64,000 nt of DNA from Candidatus Endonucleibacter sp. (ex Gigantidas childressi) (GTDB lineage: Bacteria > Pseudomonadota > Gammaproteobacteria > Pseudomonadales > Endozoicomonadaceae): assembly GCA_030674875.1 (NCBI GenBank), contig JASXSU010000001.1:62001-126000 (forward strand). The letters run 5' to 3'. Position 1 is the first letter of the stretch; the number at the start of each line of letters is the position of its first letter. Below the pieces are notes generated by a model. That model did no database searches. It had not been told where the DNA came from and was given only the letters and a program-made list of their open reading frames with translations. Below are positions 41,212 to 50,088 of the stretch, in pieces. Made by a program: the position numbers and the translations under genes.

Positions 41212-42297
41212 TCAATTAAAAGAACAAAACTCCCTCAAACAGTCTAACAATGTTACTTCATCCACATTGTCAACCACTATACCTTCTCCAATACCACGCA
41301 ATAAAATCAATCGCATGCGTCCATCCAACGCCTTTTTGTCAACAGCCATCAGCTCCATAAATATATCTGGTGTTATTTCAGAAGGAGGGATAATAGGTAA
41401 CCGAAACTGTTTAAGAAAATCTGTTAGATCATCAACATCATTATTGCCAATCATACCCAATCTAGCAGATAAATTAGCCGCCATAACCATACCAACAGCA
41501 ACAGCTTCTCCATGAAGCCACTGAGAATAACCTAAGCAAGTTTCAATAGCATGACCAAAAGTATGACCAAAGTTAAGAATAGCTCTTACTCCAGATTCCC
41601 TTTCATCAGCCATTACCACCTGTGCTTTATACTGACATGCTTGATATATAGCGTGCTCCAATACCTCCAAATCTCTGTTTAACAACGCTCTCAGATTCTC
41701 CCGCAACCAAAGATAAAAAGAATTGTCACAAATAAGCCCATACTTGATAACTTCAGCCAGTCCCGCCGAAAACTCCTTGTCTGGCAGAGTGCTAAGGGTT
41801 TCAATATCAATTACAACCGCATTGGGCTGATGAAAAGCGCCAATCATATTTTTGCCTTGGGGGTGATTAACTCCGGTCTTACCGCCCACAGATGAATCAA
41901 CTTGAGCCAGCAGCGTTGTTGGCACCTGAATAAACCCTATTCCTCTCTGATAACAAGCCGCAGCAAACCCCACCATATCTCCTACCACCCCACCACCTAA
42001 GGCAATCAGAGTGGCTTTACGAGTAAAGCGAGACTTTAACAAACGATCAAAAATACGCTCAACTGTAGAAAGGTTTTTCCAAGACTCTCCATCCGGTAAC
42101 ACTTCTATGGCAAGGTCATAGCCATCAAGCGCTCTTTCCACTTTTTTTAGATATAACGGGGCTACTGTTTCGTTGGTAACAATTGCAACCTGACGACCGG
42201 TAATATACGGTTTCAGGTACTCAACCTTACCCAATAGCGACTCCCCAATAAAAATAGGATAACTTCGCTCCCCAAGGTCAACATTCAACTTAAGCAT
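41212..42297 (-). CDS. aroB: 3-dehydroquinate synthase
   Basis: It forms 3-dehydroquinate in the second step of the shikimate pathway, using NAD and a divalent metal. The 361 residues are typical. DGESWKNLSTVERIFDRLL, ALGGGVVGDMVGFAA (NAD-binding), KTGVNHPQGKNMIGAFHQP and the metal-binding FGHTFGHAIE block are all present. Its ATG overlaps the last 13 bp of aroK, so translation is probably coupled. Confidence 0.96.
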   Translation of the reverse strand: MLKLNVDLGERSYPIFIGESLLGKVEYLKPYITGRQVAIVTNETVAPLYLKKVERALDGYDLAIEVLPDGESWKNLSTVERIFDRLLKSRFTRKATLIALGGGVVGDMVGFAAACYQRGIGFIQVPTTLLAQVDSSVGGKTGVNHPQGKNMIGAFHQPNAVVIDIETLSTLPDKEFSAGLAEVIKYGLICDNSFYLWLRENLRALLNRDLEVLEHAIYQACQYKAQVVMADERESGVRAILNFGHTFGHAIETCLGYSQWLHGEAVAVGMVMAANLSARLGMIGNNDVDDLTDFLKQFRLPIIPPSEITPDIFMELMAVDKKALDGRMRLILLRGIGEGIVVDNVDEVTLLDCLREFCSFN

Positions 42298-42824
42298 TTT
42301 ACACTCCCGCCAGAAGAAGTTATCACCTCTATAATTTTTGTTGCAACCACCCTAGATGAGAACATACCAGTATCCAAAATAAGATCCGCAATTTCTCGGT
42401 ATAAACCATCTCTTTCCGCCAACAGTGTTTCTAGCACTTGCTCCCTATCAGGACGCTGCAACAAAGGACGCTTTTTATCTTTTAGTGTGCGCTCCAACTG
42501 AACACTCACTGATGCGTAAAGATAAACAACAAACCCGTTAGAACTGAGGTGTCTTCTATTATCGCTTCGCTTAATTGTTCCACCTCCCGTTGCCACTACA
42601 ACCCCACGCATGGAACAAAAATCGGCAATGACCTGTTCTTCCCGTTGCCTGAAGCCTTCTTCTCCCTCTACATCAAAGATCCATGTAATATCCGCACCAC
42701 TACGCATTTCAACTTCTTGATCTGAATCTAGGAAAGGCATATTTAACTCACTTCCCAACACTCGCCCTACGGTTGTTTTTCCTGCCCCCATAGGACCTAC
42801 AAGATATATATTTTTCAACTGCAT
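42285..42824 (-). CDS. aroK: Shikimate kinase
   Basis: It phosphorylates shikimate. The 179 residues are near the family length. The P-loop is GPMGAGKTTVG (10-20); DSDQEVEMRSGADI binds shikimate, and VVATGGGTIKR is the second substrate motif. The LID region KDKKRPLLQRPD is present. It is normally the gene after pilQ in one operon; here 700 bp of IS debris separates them, so a local promoter may now drive aroKB. Confidence 0.95.
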   Translation of the reverse strand: MQLKNIYLVGPMGAGKTTVGRVLGSELNMPFLDSDQEVEMRSGADITWIFDVEGEEGFRQREEQVIADFCSMRGVVVATGGGTIKRSDNRRHLSSNGFVVYLYASVSVQLERTLKDKKRPLLQRPDREQVLETLLAERDGLYREIADLILDTGMFSSRVVATKIIEVITSSGGSVKCLS

Positions 42825-43249
42825 ATATCAGCCCTCAGCAATTATGTGCCGAGCGTAGCCCATCACTACCTATAAGGCAACATTCATTTAAAAAGAAGCT
42901 ATAGCAGTTCCCTCTTGAAGATGGAGAGAATTGCTATAATATGCTTCTAACCTGCCTGCACCATTGCTTGACGCTATGATTTATCATCATCTTTTACTGG
43001 TGAGTCACGCACTATTCGTTATGAACATTAGAATCACGACAACGAGGAACCTTCGTAGTTAAGAGTAATTGCTTGTTGTGCAGATTTAAAAGAAGCTAGA
43101 TAAGATGAGAAAAATGTCGCAGAAGGAAAACATCGGATTTTCTCCCGAGTCACGGGAATATCTGCAAAAAAACGGCTCAATTTAAATAATCTCATGCCCT
43201 GCCAAACTATAAGCACCACAAAGTCTGCTGCTTACGTCTGGTTCATGAA

Positions 43250-43531
43250 TGAGCTGACCAAATAATGCAGATATTTCAAGCGGAAAAAAGTTGTAAATAA
43301 AGCTACATTACCTTCTTCCACACAGCTCAAGCCTGAACCAAATTGAGATATTATGGAAGAGAATAAATGAATATGATAGGAATAAAATACTTCGCAACTG
43401 TGACGCGGTTTCAACAAAAGATAAATAATTTCCTCTACAAAACTTTACCCAAAATTGTCGTTTCCTTGTTCCGCAGGATTAACGACAATTTTGAAATACT
43501 AAAACCTGTATCTTGAATTAACTTGGGTATA
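43250..43531 (+). pseudogene. IS630-family transposase 3' fragment and right end
   Basis: It matches 26350-26611 at moderate identity: KYFATVTRFQQKINNFLYKT corresponds to the C-terminal EYFVTTKEFRQKINHFLYET of the other copy. The shared right end is CCTGTATCTTGAATTAACTT, then GGGTATA. Several stops are present and the N-terminal two-thirds are gone. It lies between aroK and pilQ. Confidence 0.75.
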
Positions 43532-43533
43532 AG

Positions 43534-45597
43534 CTAGTGCAAATTATTATCACTATCGTCAATAATTCTCGGTGTAATGAAGACCATTAACTCATCTTTA
43601 TCGTTCGACATTTCACTTGTTTTGAATAATGCACCAAGATAAGGAATATCTCCCAAGATAGGTACTTTTAGTTTTGAATGATTCTCTGTCTGCTTAAATA
43701 CTCCACCTAACACTAGAGTTTCTCCATCACGAACCAACACCTGAGTCTCAATTTCATTTTTACTAATACTTGGGACAGCGCCAACCTCTGTGGCCTGAAC
43801 CTCATCATTAGTAATCTTTACATCCATAATCACCCGACCATCAGGCGTAATCTGTGGCGTTACTTCCAAAGATAACACAGCATCCTTAAAAGAAGTTGTT
43901 CTTCCACCGACGGGTGATGTTTCGCTAAAAGAAACCTGACTACCTGAACTAATAATCGCTGTCTTTTTGTCGGCAGTAATGATCTTTGGTTGTGAAATAA
44001 TCTCACCTCCACCGTCACTTAGCAGAGCAGAAAGTTCTAAATTTAGTAATGTTCCATTAACAACGAAACCAAGCCCAATCTTTGCTAGACCTTTACTAGA
44101 CTGATTAAAATCTGTAAACACACTCCCGCTAACATCAGAACTGGAATCGTTACCACTATTTATAGCACCCTTACTATCCCATTTCACACCTAGTTCTTTG
44201 CTAAATTTGCTACTTAAGGTAACGATTCTAGCTTCAATTTGCACCTGTCTAATCGGTATGTCTATCAACTCCAGCAATGCCTTAATCTCATCCAACTTTT
44301 CTTGGGTATCTTTAATTAAAAGACTGTTAGTTCTTTCTAGCACCTGAACAGAGCCACGATCTGTCAAAATCTTTGCATCACCTACTCCTCCCAAAACAGC
44401 CTGTATTTCCTCAGCACTTGCATAGTTCACCTGAACAAGATTTGTATAAAGAGGTGCTAGGTTACGGAGTTGTTTTGCATTTTCTAACTGTTGTTTTTCT
44501 CTGGCCGCAATCTCTTCTGCTGGAGCTACAGTCAACACATTGTCATTCAACCTCTTACCCAGCCCATTCGCTTTTAAAATAATGTCTAACGCATGATCCC
44601 AAGGAATACTGTCCAATCGCAAGGTCAGACTGCCTGTAACAGAATTAGATACAACAAGATTGAGATCAACTTCATCTGCAATTAATTGCAAAACAGCTCG
44701 GATAGTTATATTTTGAAAATTAAAAGATAATTTTTTCCCGGTATAAGTTGGTTGTTGGTTAGGCCCACCATTTACCACCTCCTCAATAGCTTTTACACTA
44801 ACGTTAATATTATTACCTACCTGATAAGCTAGATAGTCGTACTTTCCTTTAGGTTCTATTATAATTACAGAATTACCATCTTCTATTTTTGCCTCAATGT
44901 ATTTAACAGGTGTCGCAAAATCTATAACATCTAAACGATTCTTTAGCTTCTCCGGCAGCACATCCCCCTTAAATTGCAAACGAATTCTTCCTGCAACTTC
45001 ACTAACGTCAAATGGAATGCTAGAGCCAGGAAAAGTGATAATAACCTTACCATCTCCTTCCTCACCTCTCTGAAAATCTATCAAACTAATATTCATGTCC
45101 GACATCTTCTCCGATGAAGGAGCACCACTATAAGATGAAGACACATAAGAATCATTCAACTCCTGATCTTCTTCAACATCACTGGTTTTAGCAGCGCTCT
45201 TTGCACCGTTACCAATAGACACATAAAGATTATTACCATCTGCTCTGTAGGAAAATATCGATGATTCTTCTTGAGTAATTATTAACCTAGTTCTATTACC
45301 AACCTGAAGCGCCGTTACACTTTTTGCTACATCAAAATTCAGCTCATTATACCTTGGTAGAGCACTAGTAGTATCAAGTAAATCAATAGAAATTCTTGCG
45401 GGTTTCTCTATACTATACCCTTTAGCATCAGGTGCAGGCCCATCAAAAACCAACATCAACTCAACCCAGTCACCCGGTTTTTCGGCAACTTTTAAATCTT
45501 TAAGGTTAACGCCCCATACAGAAAAAGATAATAAAAGTAGAATGCCTGAAACAAACACAATTAATTTATTGGCACACTGTCCATTCTTAATATCCAT
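43534..45597 (-). CDS. pilQ: Type IV pilus secretin PilQ
   Basis: This outer-membrane secretin forms the pore through which the pilus passes. The 687 residues have a signal peptide at about 12-29 (LIVFVSGILLLLSFSVWGVN), two AMIN-like beta domains (about 30-260), secretin N-domains (LSFNFQNITIRAVLQLIADE near 289) and the C-terminal secretin domain with VEVTPQITPDGRVIMD-type and VLVRDGETLVLGGVFKQ motifs. Last gene of pilMNOPQ. The gap to pilP is 112 bp, longer than in most relatives. Confidence 0.96.
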   Translation of the reverse strand: MDIKNGQCANKLIVFVSGILLLLSFSVWGVNLKDLKVAEKPGDWVELMLVFDGPAPDAKGYSIEKPARISIDLLDTTSALPRYNELNFDVAKSVTALQVGNRTRLIITQEESSIFSYRADGNNLYVSIGNGAKSAAKTSDVEEDQELNDSYVSSSYSGAPSSEKMSDMNISLIDFQRGEEGDGKVIITFPGSSIPFDVSEVAGRIRLQFKGDVLPEKLKNRLDVIDFATPVKYIEAKIEDGNSVIIIEPKGKYDYLAYQVGNNINVSVKAIEEVVNGGPNQQPTYTGKKLSFNFQNITIRAVLQLIADEVDLNLVVSNSVTGSLTLRLDSIPWDHALDIILKANGLGKRLNDNVLTVAPAEEIAAREKQQLENAKQLRNLAPLYTNLVQVNYASAEEIQAVLGGVGDAKILTDRGSVQVLERTNSLLIKDTQEKLDEIKALLELIDIPIRQVQIEARIVTLSSKFSKELGVKWDSKGAINSGNDSSSDVSGSVFTDFNQSSKGLAKIGLGFVVNGTLLNLELSALLSDGGGEIISQPKIITADKKTAIISSGSQVSFSETSPVGGRTTSFKDAVLSLEVTPQITPDGRVIMDVKITNDEVQATEVGAVPSISKNEIETQVLVRDGETLVLGGVFKQTENHSKLKVPILGDIPYLGALFKTSEMSNDKDELMVFITPRIIDDSDNNLH

Positions 45598-45709
45598 ATC
45601 AATCCTATAAGCTCAGTAATGATTATCTTCTTACATCGACGGCTCTAAAAGAAAATAAAGGGTAAATCAAATAAATAATGTTATTAGATAACTAAAAAAG
45701 AGATAAATG

Positions 45710-46237
45710 TTATTTATCTCCACTCATTAAAGATATACGTCTCCTCCGTTCACTCCACAATCCTTGCCTAGAAACCACCAATTCTAGCAATTTAATTTCA
45801 CCCTCAAGAATCTCTGTTATGATTCCGAAATTTTTCCCCAGATAACGACCCACGCCAACCCTGTGGACTCTAGGCCCTTGCTTGACCAAACCCCACACTC
45901 CATCATCATTACTGATGTGACCAACCATGGAAAACGAAGCTATATCAAACTGCTCAAGAAATTCTTTTTTCCGGTTCTCGTCAGGCTTAAGAGTACTGGT
46001 CAATATCTTTTCTCTTTCAATTGCCTTTTTAAGCTGCTCAAAGGGACTCCTCAAAGCCTGTGCGCTATAAGAAAAAAGATCGAACTCTTCATATTCAGGA
46101 ATAGGATCTATGTCTGGCTGGCTACTAGACTTTACCTCATTTATAAACTCCTCAAGATCACCATTATTTTTTTCGTCCGAGCAACCCACAAGAATCACTG
46201 TAAAAAGTAATACAGGAATATAGTATAAAAATCTCAT
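45710..46237 (-). CDS. pilP: Type IV pilus assembly lipoprotein PilP
   Basis: This inner-membrane lipoprotein links the PilMNO platform to the PilQ secretin. The 175 residues begin with a lipoprotein signal peptide and lipobox LVGC (Cys19). The C-terminal beta domain has the family pattern (SMVGHISNDDGVWGLVKQGP, RVHRVGVGRYLGKNFGIITE). The ATG overlaps the pilO stop by 4 bp, so translation is probably coupled. Confidence 0.93.
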   Translation of the reverse strand: MRFLYYIPVLLFTVILVGCSDEKNNGDLEEFINEVKSSSQPDIDPIPEYEEFDLFSYSAQALRSPFEQLKKAIEREKILTSTLKPDENRKKEFLEQFDIASFSMVGHISNDDGVWGLVKQGPRVHRVGVGRYLGKNFGIITEILEGEIKLLELVVSRQGLWSERRRRISLMSGDK

Positions 46238-46851
46238 TGGCCAACCTCTTTCTTATCATTATAGCGATAGGTCTTGGCCAGAATACTCATCACAAGATCT
46301 CCCTTATTACTGGATTTAATCGCAAAATCATGCAGCGTAACAATACGCGGTAATGCCGCAGCACTACTAACAAACATACCAAAATCATGATAAGTACCCT
46401 TAGCTAAAATACTAATAGGAAGTTCAACATAAAACTCATTAACAATTTCAGGCTGCAATCGGATATGCTCTACCTGCAATCCAGCCCCCCTAGCAGCATA
46501 CGTAAGGTCATCAAGCAGCCCTGGTACTTCAGTATCTCCTGGTAATTGTTGGAGTAAAACCTCAAAATGCCCCTCTATATCTTTCACCTGCTTTTTATAA
46601 GCATCTAAATGTGCTATACTATGTGAATCAATTTTAAACTTCTCTTTTAATACTATTTCTTTTATCTGCATTTGTTTATAATCATTTTTAATACTCACCA
46701 AATGAAACTGGTAGCCAACAACTAACACAACACAAAAACAAACAACACAAGCAACAATCATCAACGCTTTTGGCCATTCGCCAATGTTATCCATTTCAAT
46801 ATTATCAAAATCAATATTTTTCAATTCATCAACGAAATCAGATAAAAACAT
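46234..46851 (-). CDS. pilO: Type IV pilus assembly protein PilO
   Basis: This bitopic inner-membrane protein forms heterodimers with PilN. The 205 residues have one membrane helix at about 28-48 (ALMIVACVVCFCVVLVVGYQ), a coiled coil (about 55-95) and a ferredoxin-like periplasmic domain containing LLQQLPGDTEVPGLLDDLTY. It starts 3 bp after pilN and overlaps pilP by 4 bp. Confidence 0.93.
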   Translation of the reverse strand: MFLSDFVDELKNIDFDNIEMDNIGEWPKALMIVACVVCFCVVLVVGYQFHLVSIKNDYKQMQIKEIVLKEKFKIDSHSIAHLDAYKKQVKDIEGHFEVLLQQLPGDTEVPGLLDDLTYAARGAGLQVEHIRLQPEIVNEFYVELPISILAKGTYHDFGMFVSSAAALPRIVTLHDFAIKSSNKGDLVMSILAKTYRYNDKKEVGQ

Positions 46852-46854
46852 ATA

Positions 46855-47412
46855 TTATTCCTCCCCACCACGCAAAATACTTTTATTAAAAGTAAGGTCG
46901 AACTCATTCAGCCTCTCACCACTTTCAACGACTTTTCTAACCCCCGTAAGATTTGGATTGGTAAACCACTTAGAAGTATTGATCTTCCTCATCAACTCTG
47001 AAACAGAATTATTTGATTCTGCAACTCCGACGAGAGTCAACACATCACCTTTAAGTGTCAGTGTTTTAAAATAAATCTGTTCAGGGGTAATACGAACAAG
47101 CTCATCAAAAAGCCTAACAATAACAGGCCGATTTCCTTGAAATCCTCTAATCACGTCCATCTTCTTAAGCATTACCACTTTTTTTTCTTTAAGGTCTTTA
47201 ATAGATAACGATTTTTGTTCAATAATAGAAATCTCAGATTTTAAATAGTTATTTATACTTTTCTGCGCTCTGACAGAGCGACTCAAGATTAAATCGCCAA
47301 TAAATATAATAACACCAGCAAATACAACAGAACCAATCAATACTACTAGGAAAGCACTCTTTCTTGCTTCCCTGGCATCATCTCTCCACGGCAATAAATT
47401 AATTTTAGACAT
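46855..47412 (-). CDS. pilN: Type IV pilus assembly protein PilN
   Basis: This inner-membrane partner of PilM and PilO has 185 residues. The short cytoplasmic N-terminus INLLPWRDDAREARKS contains the conserved INLLPWR motif bound by PilM. A membrane helix follows (about 20-42, FLVVLIGSVVFAGVIIFIGD), then a periplasmic coiled coil and a ferredoxin-like domain. The start overlaps the pilM stop by one base. Confidence 0.95.
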   Translation of the reverse strand: MSKINLLPWRDDAREARKSAFLVVLIGSVVFAGVIIFIGDLILSRSVRAQKSINNYLKSEISIIEQKSLSIKDLKEKKVVMLKKMDVIRGFQGNRPVIVRLFDELVRITPEQIYFKTLTLKGDVLTLVGVAESNNSVSELMRKINTSKWFTNPNLTGVRKVVESGERLNEFDLTFNKSILRGGEE

Positions 47413-48476
47413 TAATCAAAACCTCTCATAGCTAGGCCACAGGCAATCATCAACCCTGCAGCTTCCTGCGACAACTCTTTTGAATTCACGGCCTTAGACA
47501 CAGACATATTTAAAAATGGATTTGCCAGCAAAGTGTTTATCCCAATATTTTTTTGTACAAACTCAGGCAAACCCTTGAGGCAAGAAGTACCTCCGGCAAG
47601 TATAATTGCATCAACATCATTTAATTTACTGGATGAATAAAAGAACTGTAGGGATCTAGATATTTGTTGAATCACTGACTCTCTAAATGGTCCAAGAACC
47701 ACCGCTTCATAATCATTAGGCAGCGAACCGCTTATTTTTGCTTTTTCAGCATCAATGGCAGAAAGCTCATAATGGCGCTCTATTTCATCAGTTAACTGCT
47801 TCCCACCAAATGCCTGTCTCCGAACATAGATTATTTTATTGTCCTGAAGCACGTAAAGCGTGGTGTTGGCTGCACCGATATCAACAACAGCAACAGTATG
47901 TTTTTTATCTGAAAGGCTCAATTGGCCTACTAGAAGCTTAAAAGACCTCTCCATTACTAAACTTTCAACATCAATAACAGCAGCATTCAACCCTGCAATT
48001 TCAAGCACATCTTCCCGAATACCAACACTTTCTTTTCTACAAGCAGCAAGCAGTACGTCTGCTAGTTCAGGATTGTTAGCTTTCAGGGATTGTACTTCAA
48101 AGTCGATGGCTACTTCATCAAGGGGATAAGGAATATATTTGTCGGCTTCCTGAATAATTTGTGACTCCATCTCACTATCACTAAGAGATGCGTCCATGCT
48201 CAGCGTTTTGGTAATAACAGCAGCCCCAGAAACAGCTATGGCAACTGACTCACATTTTGAACGCGAACGTTTAACTGCCTTGCGTATAGTCGAACCAACT
48301 GCTTCAGCATCCTGAATATCATCTTCTACGATTGCCCCAGCAGGAAGAGCTTCAGAAGCGAAAGCCGTAACACGATACTTACCTTGACTATAATCTAGTC
48401 CAATTACCTTAACAGCACTTGAGCTGATATCAATACCAAGAAGTATCTTATTTTTTTTCTTAAGCAACCCAAACAC
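47412..48476 (-). CDS. pilM: Type IV pilus assembly protein PilM
   Basis: This actin-like cytoplasmic ATP-binding protein recruits PilN. The start is set at GTG 48476 (VFGLLKKKNKILLGIDISSS), with AAGGA upstream, giving 354 residues as in relatives; the frame runs 50 codons further upstream without homology. Actin-fold phosphate motifs are LLGIDISSSAVK (12-23), VAVVDIGAANTTLYVL near 198 and IILAGGTSCLKGL near 302. First gene of the operon. Confidence 0.95.
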   Translation of the reverse strand: MFGLLKKKNKILLGIDISSSAVKVIGLDYSQGKYRVTAFASEALPAGAIVEDDIQDAEAVGSTIRKAVKRSRSKCESVAIAVSGAAVITKTLSMDASLSDSEMESQIIQEADKYIPYPLDEVAIDFEVQSLKANNPELADVLLAACRKESVGIREDVLEIAGLNAAVIDVESLVMERSFKLLVGQLSLSDKKHTVAVVDIGAANTTLYVLQDNKIIYVRRQAFGGKQLTDEIERHYELSAIDAEKAKISGSLPNDYEAVVLGPFRESVIQQISRSLQFFYSSSKLNDVDAIILAGGTSCLKGLPEFVQKNIGINTLLANPFLNMSVSKAVNSKELSQEAAGLMIACGLAMRGFD

Positions 48477-48626
48477 TGAAAAATCCTTTTTATCAGATAT
48501 AAAAGATCTGTAGCGTATACAATAGACTTCGTTGTTATAGCCCAATAACACAATACAACGCTCAGCCAAAAAAACTTTCAGGGTTACTCCATAGCTTGAT
48601 GTACCATTAATGGTTTGCATGCACAA

Positions 48627-49079
48627 TCACAACCATCGAAAAACAAAAACAGTCAATTAAATACACCCCTCTTATTTTTATTAAATATCATGATTCTGAT
48701 TTATGCAATAATAGTGTGTTATATTATTAACTATTATTATCGTTGGATGAATTTAATAGACATTGATAAGTGACCTTTATAGCATATTGGCCAGCCATTA
48801 AAGAAACACGAAAACAATTGAGATCGCCAAATAGCAAGACCCTCAAACACATATGAAATCAAGAGCTTAGATAGAGCAAGCACAACAACAATCATGCTTC
48901 TTTAAACGCAATATTGATGGCGCATATCGTCAAGAACATACCGTACCTGACACACCAGCATTCTAACAATATTAATAAAAACTAAAGTTAATTATAATAA
49001 AAAAACGCTCTCGAAATTATATTCCCGTCAATAAATTGATCAATAATTATTTACATCAGTAATAGTTATCGTTTCAAGG
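48627..49079. other. 450-bp stretch upstream of pilM without a recognisable gene
   Basis: No open frame or member of the repeat family was identified. A very A+T-rich tract at 48650-48750 could hold the pilM promoter. The rest is probably decayed DNA from the adjoining IS graveyard. Confidence 0.4.
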
Positions 49080-49305
49080 GCCTTCCTTCCAGCCAAATTG
49101 TGTCCACACTGGCGGATGAGAAACGATACTTGGCGCCTGAAATGACATTTTATCGGGTATGCATGAAGCAGGTTGGCAGCACCATCTCGGTATGACTGCT
49201 CGTTCAATCCTCTATAGCTCGACGTCTTATTGTGTCACTGAAACCAATCAGGTCTGATCTTGGGACGTAATGTTTTTGCGCTACTTTATTCGAAGCCGGT
49301 TTTAT
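49080..49305 (+). pseudogene. IS3-family (rve integrase) transposase fragment
   Basis: Short pieces in different plus-strand frames resemble the N-terminal part of an rve-type transposase: LADEKRYLAPEMTFYRVCMK near 49107, and after a shift QV-stop-SWDV near 49251, matching the QVWSWDI motif that carries the first catalytic Asp. The Trp codon is TGA here. About 75 codons remain; it is clearly dead. Confidence 0.55.
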
Positions 49306-49454
49306 TACCACCGAATTCATATACTAAGTCGACACCCAATTTAATAAAAACGATGCACTGCAATACCATTTATGCTCTGCTCCTACCACAAAGTAAAAAC
49401 CTATAACGTAGAAACTTGTAAAACACTAGGCCATTGAGAAATACACACCTTGAT
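49306..49454 (+). mobile_element. Internally deleted IS30-family remnant
   Basis: The reverse complement of its first part equals the IS end at 8845-8940. It then jumps from the leader (AAGTAAAAACCTATAA) to GTAGAAACTTGTAAAACACT, equivalent to the VETRETLGYWEVDTVMGKG codons of the copy at 8294. It stops at the same GATGAGTAAAGGG point, where a class B repeat begins. No protein can be made. Confidence 0.7.
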
Positions 49455-49572
49455 GAGTAAAGGGTCTATTGGTTGTTGACTGCTCTAGCTCACCCCGATC
49501 ACCTACTACTCGTAGGCTCACAGGGCTTCGCTTACTTGCTGCCTAGTAGCAATTTGAAATGCTTTGGGTATA
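49455..49572. repeat. Class B palindromic repeat joined to an IS30 remnant (second copy)
   Basis: It reads GGTTGTTGACTGCTCTAGCT, CACCCCGATCACCTACTACT, CGTAGGCTCACAGGGCTTCG and ends GCAATTTGAAATGCTTTGGG, then TATA. Its outer class B end is complete; the end facing the IS is shortened compared with 8165-8293. Confidence 0.85.
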
Positions 49573-50088
49573 TACCTGCTAACACGCAAGACATATTGCC
49601 AGCTCCATTTTATAAAAACTAACCCAGCAAGTGAAATACTGAGAGAGGTGATTCGACCTTAAAGACCTTCTGTTACCTTAGGCTCATGATATGATTTCTA
49701 GGTTGAATTTACGGATTCAGGATCTTGGCCATCTTCGTGTTTTTCCGTGCAGCCTTAATTGCAAATGTCGGTTCAGGGCAAGTAGCTCGTTTGTTACCTA
49801 CCCGCACCTTCGCTGGTAACTGGTATACTCCTTAGATCAAACAAAAGTCCACCAGCATACGCAACACTAAGCTTAGGGTATTTTAGAATAATTTTTGAAA
49901 ACAATAAATCTATTAATATTCAGCAACTAATGGACAACATCCCAGTGCCTAGTAGAATTCATAATGATAAGATTATTATTTAATGGCGAAGGCATTGATA
50001 TTTAAAGGCGGTAGCTTATCTTCAACTTACGTCTTATCATAAGCGTCCTCAACAGAATGCCTCAGACCTGGGAGAGGAAGTTCACTGA
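49573..50088. other. 516-bp stretch before mrcA, with a partial repeat
   Basis: A class A right part lies at about 49781-49827 (AGTAGCTCGTTTGTTACCTA, then CCTTCGCTGGTAACTGGTAT). The remainder shows no gene. The mrcA promoter is expected in the last 200 bp, but I could not choose one with confidence. Confidence 0.45.
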
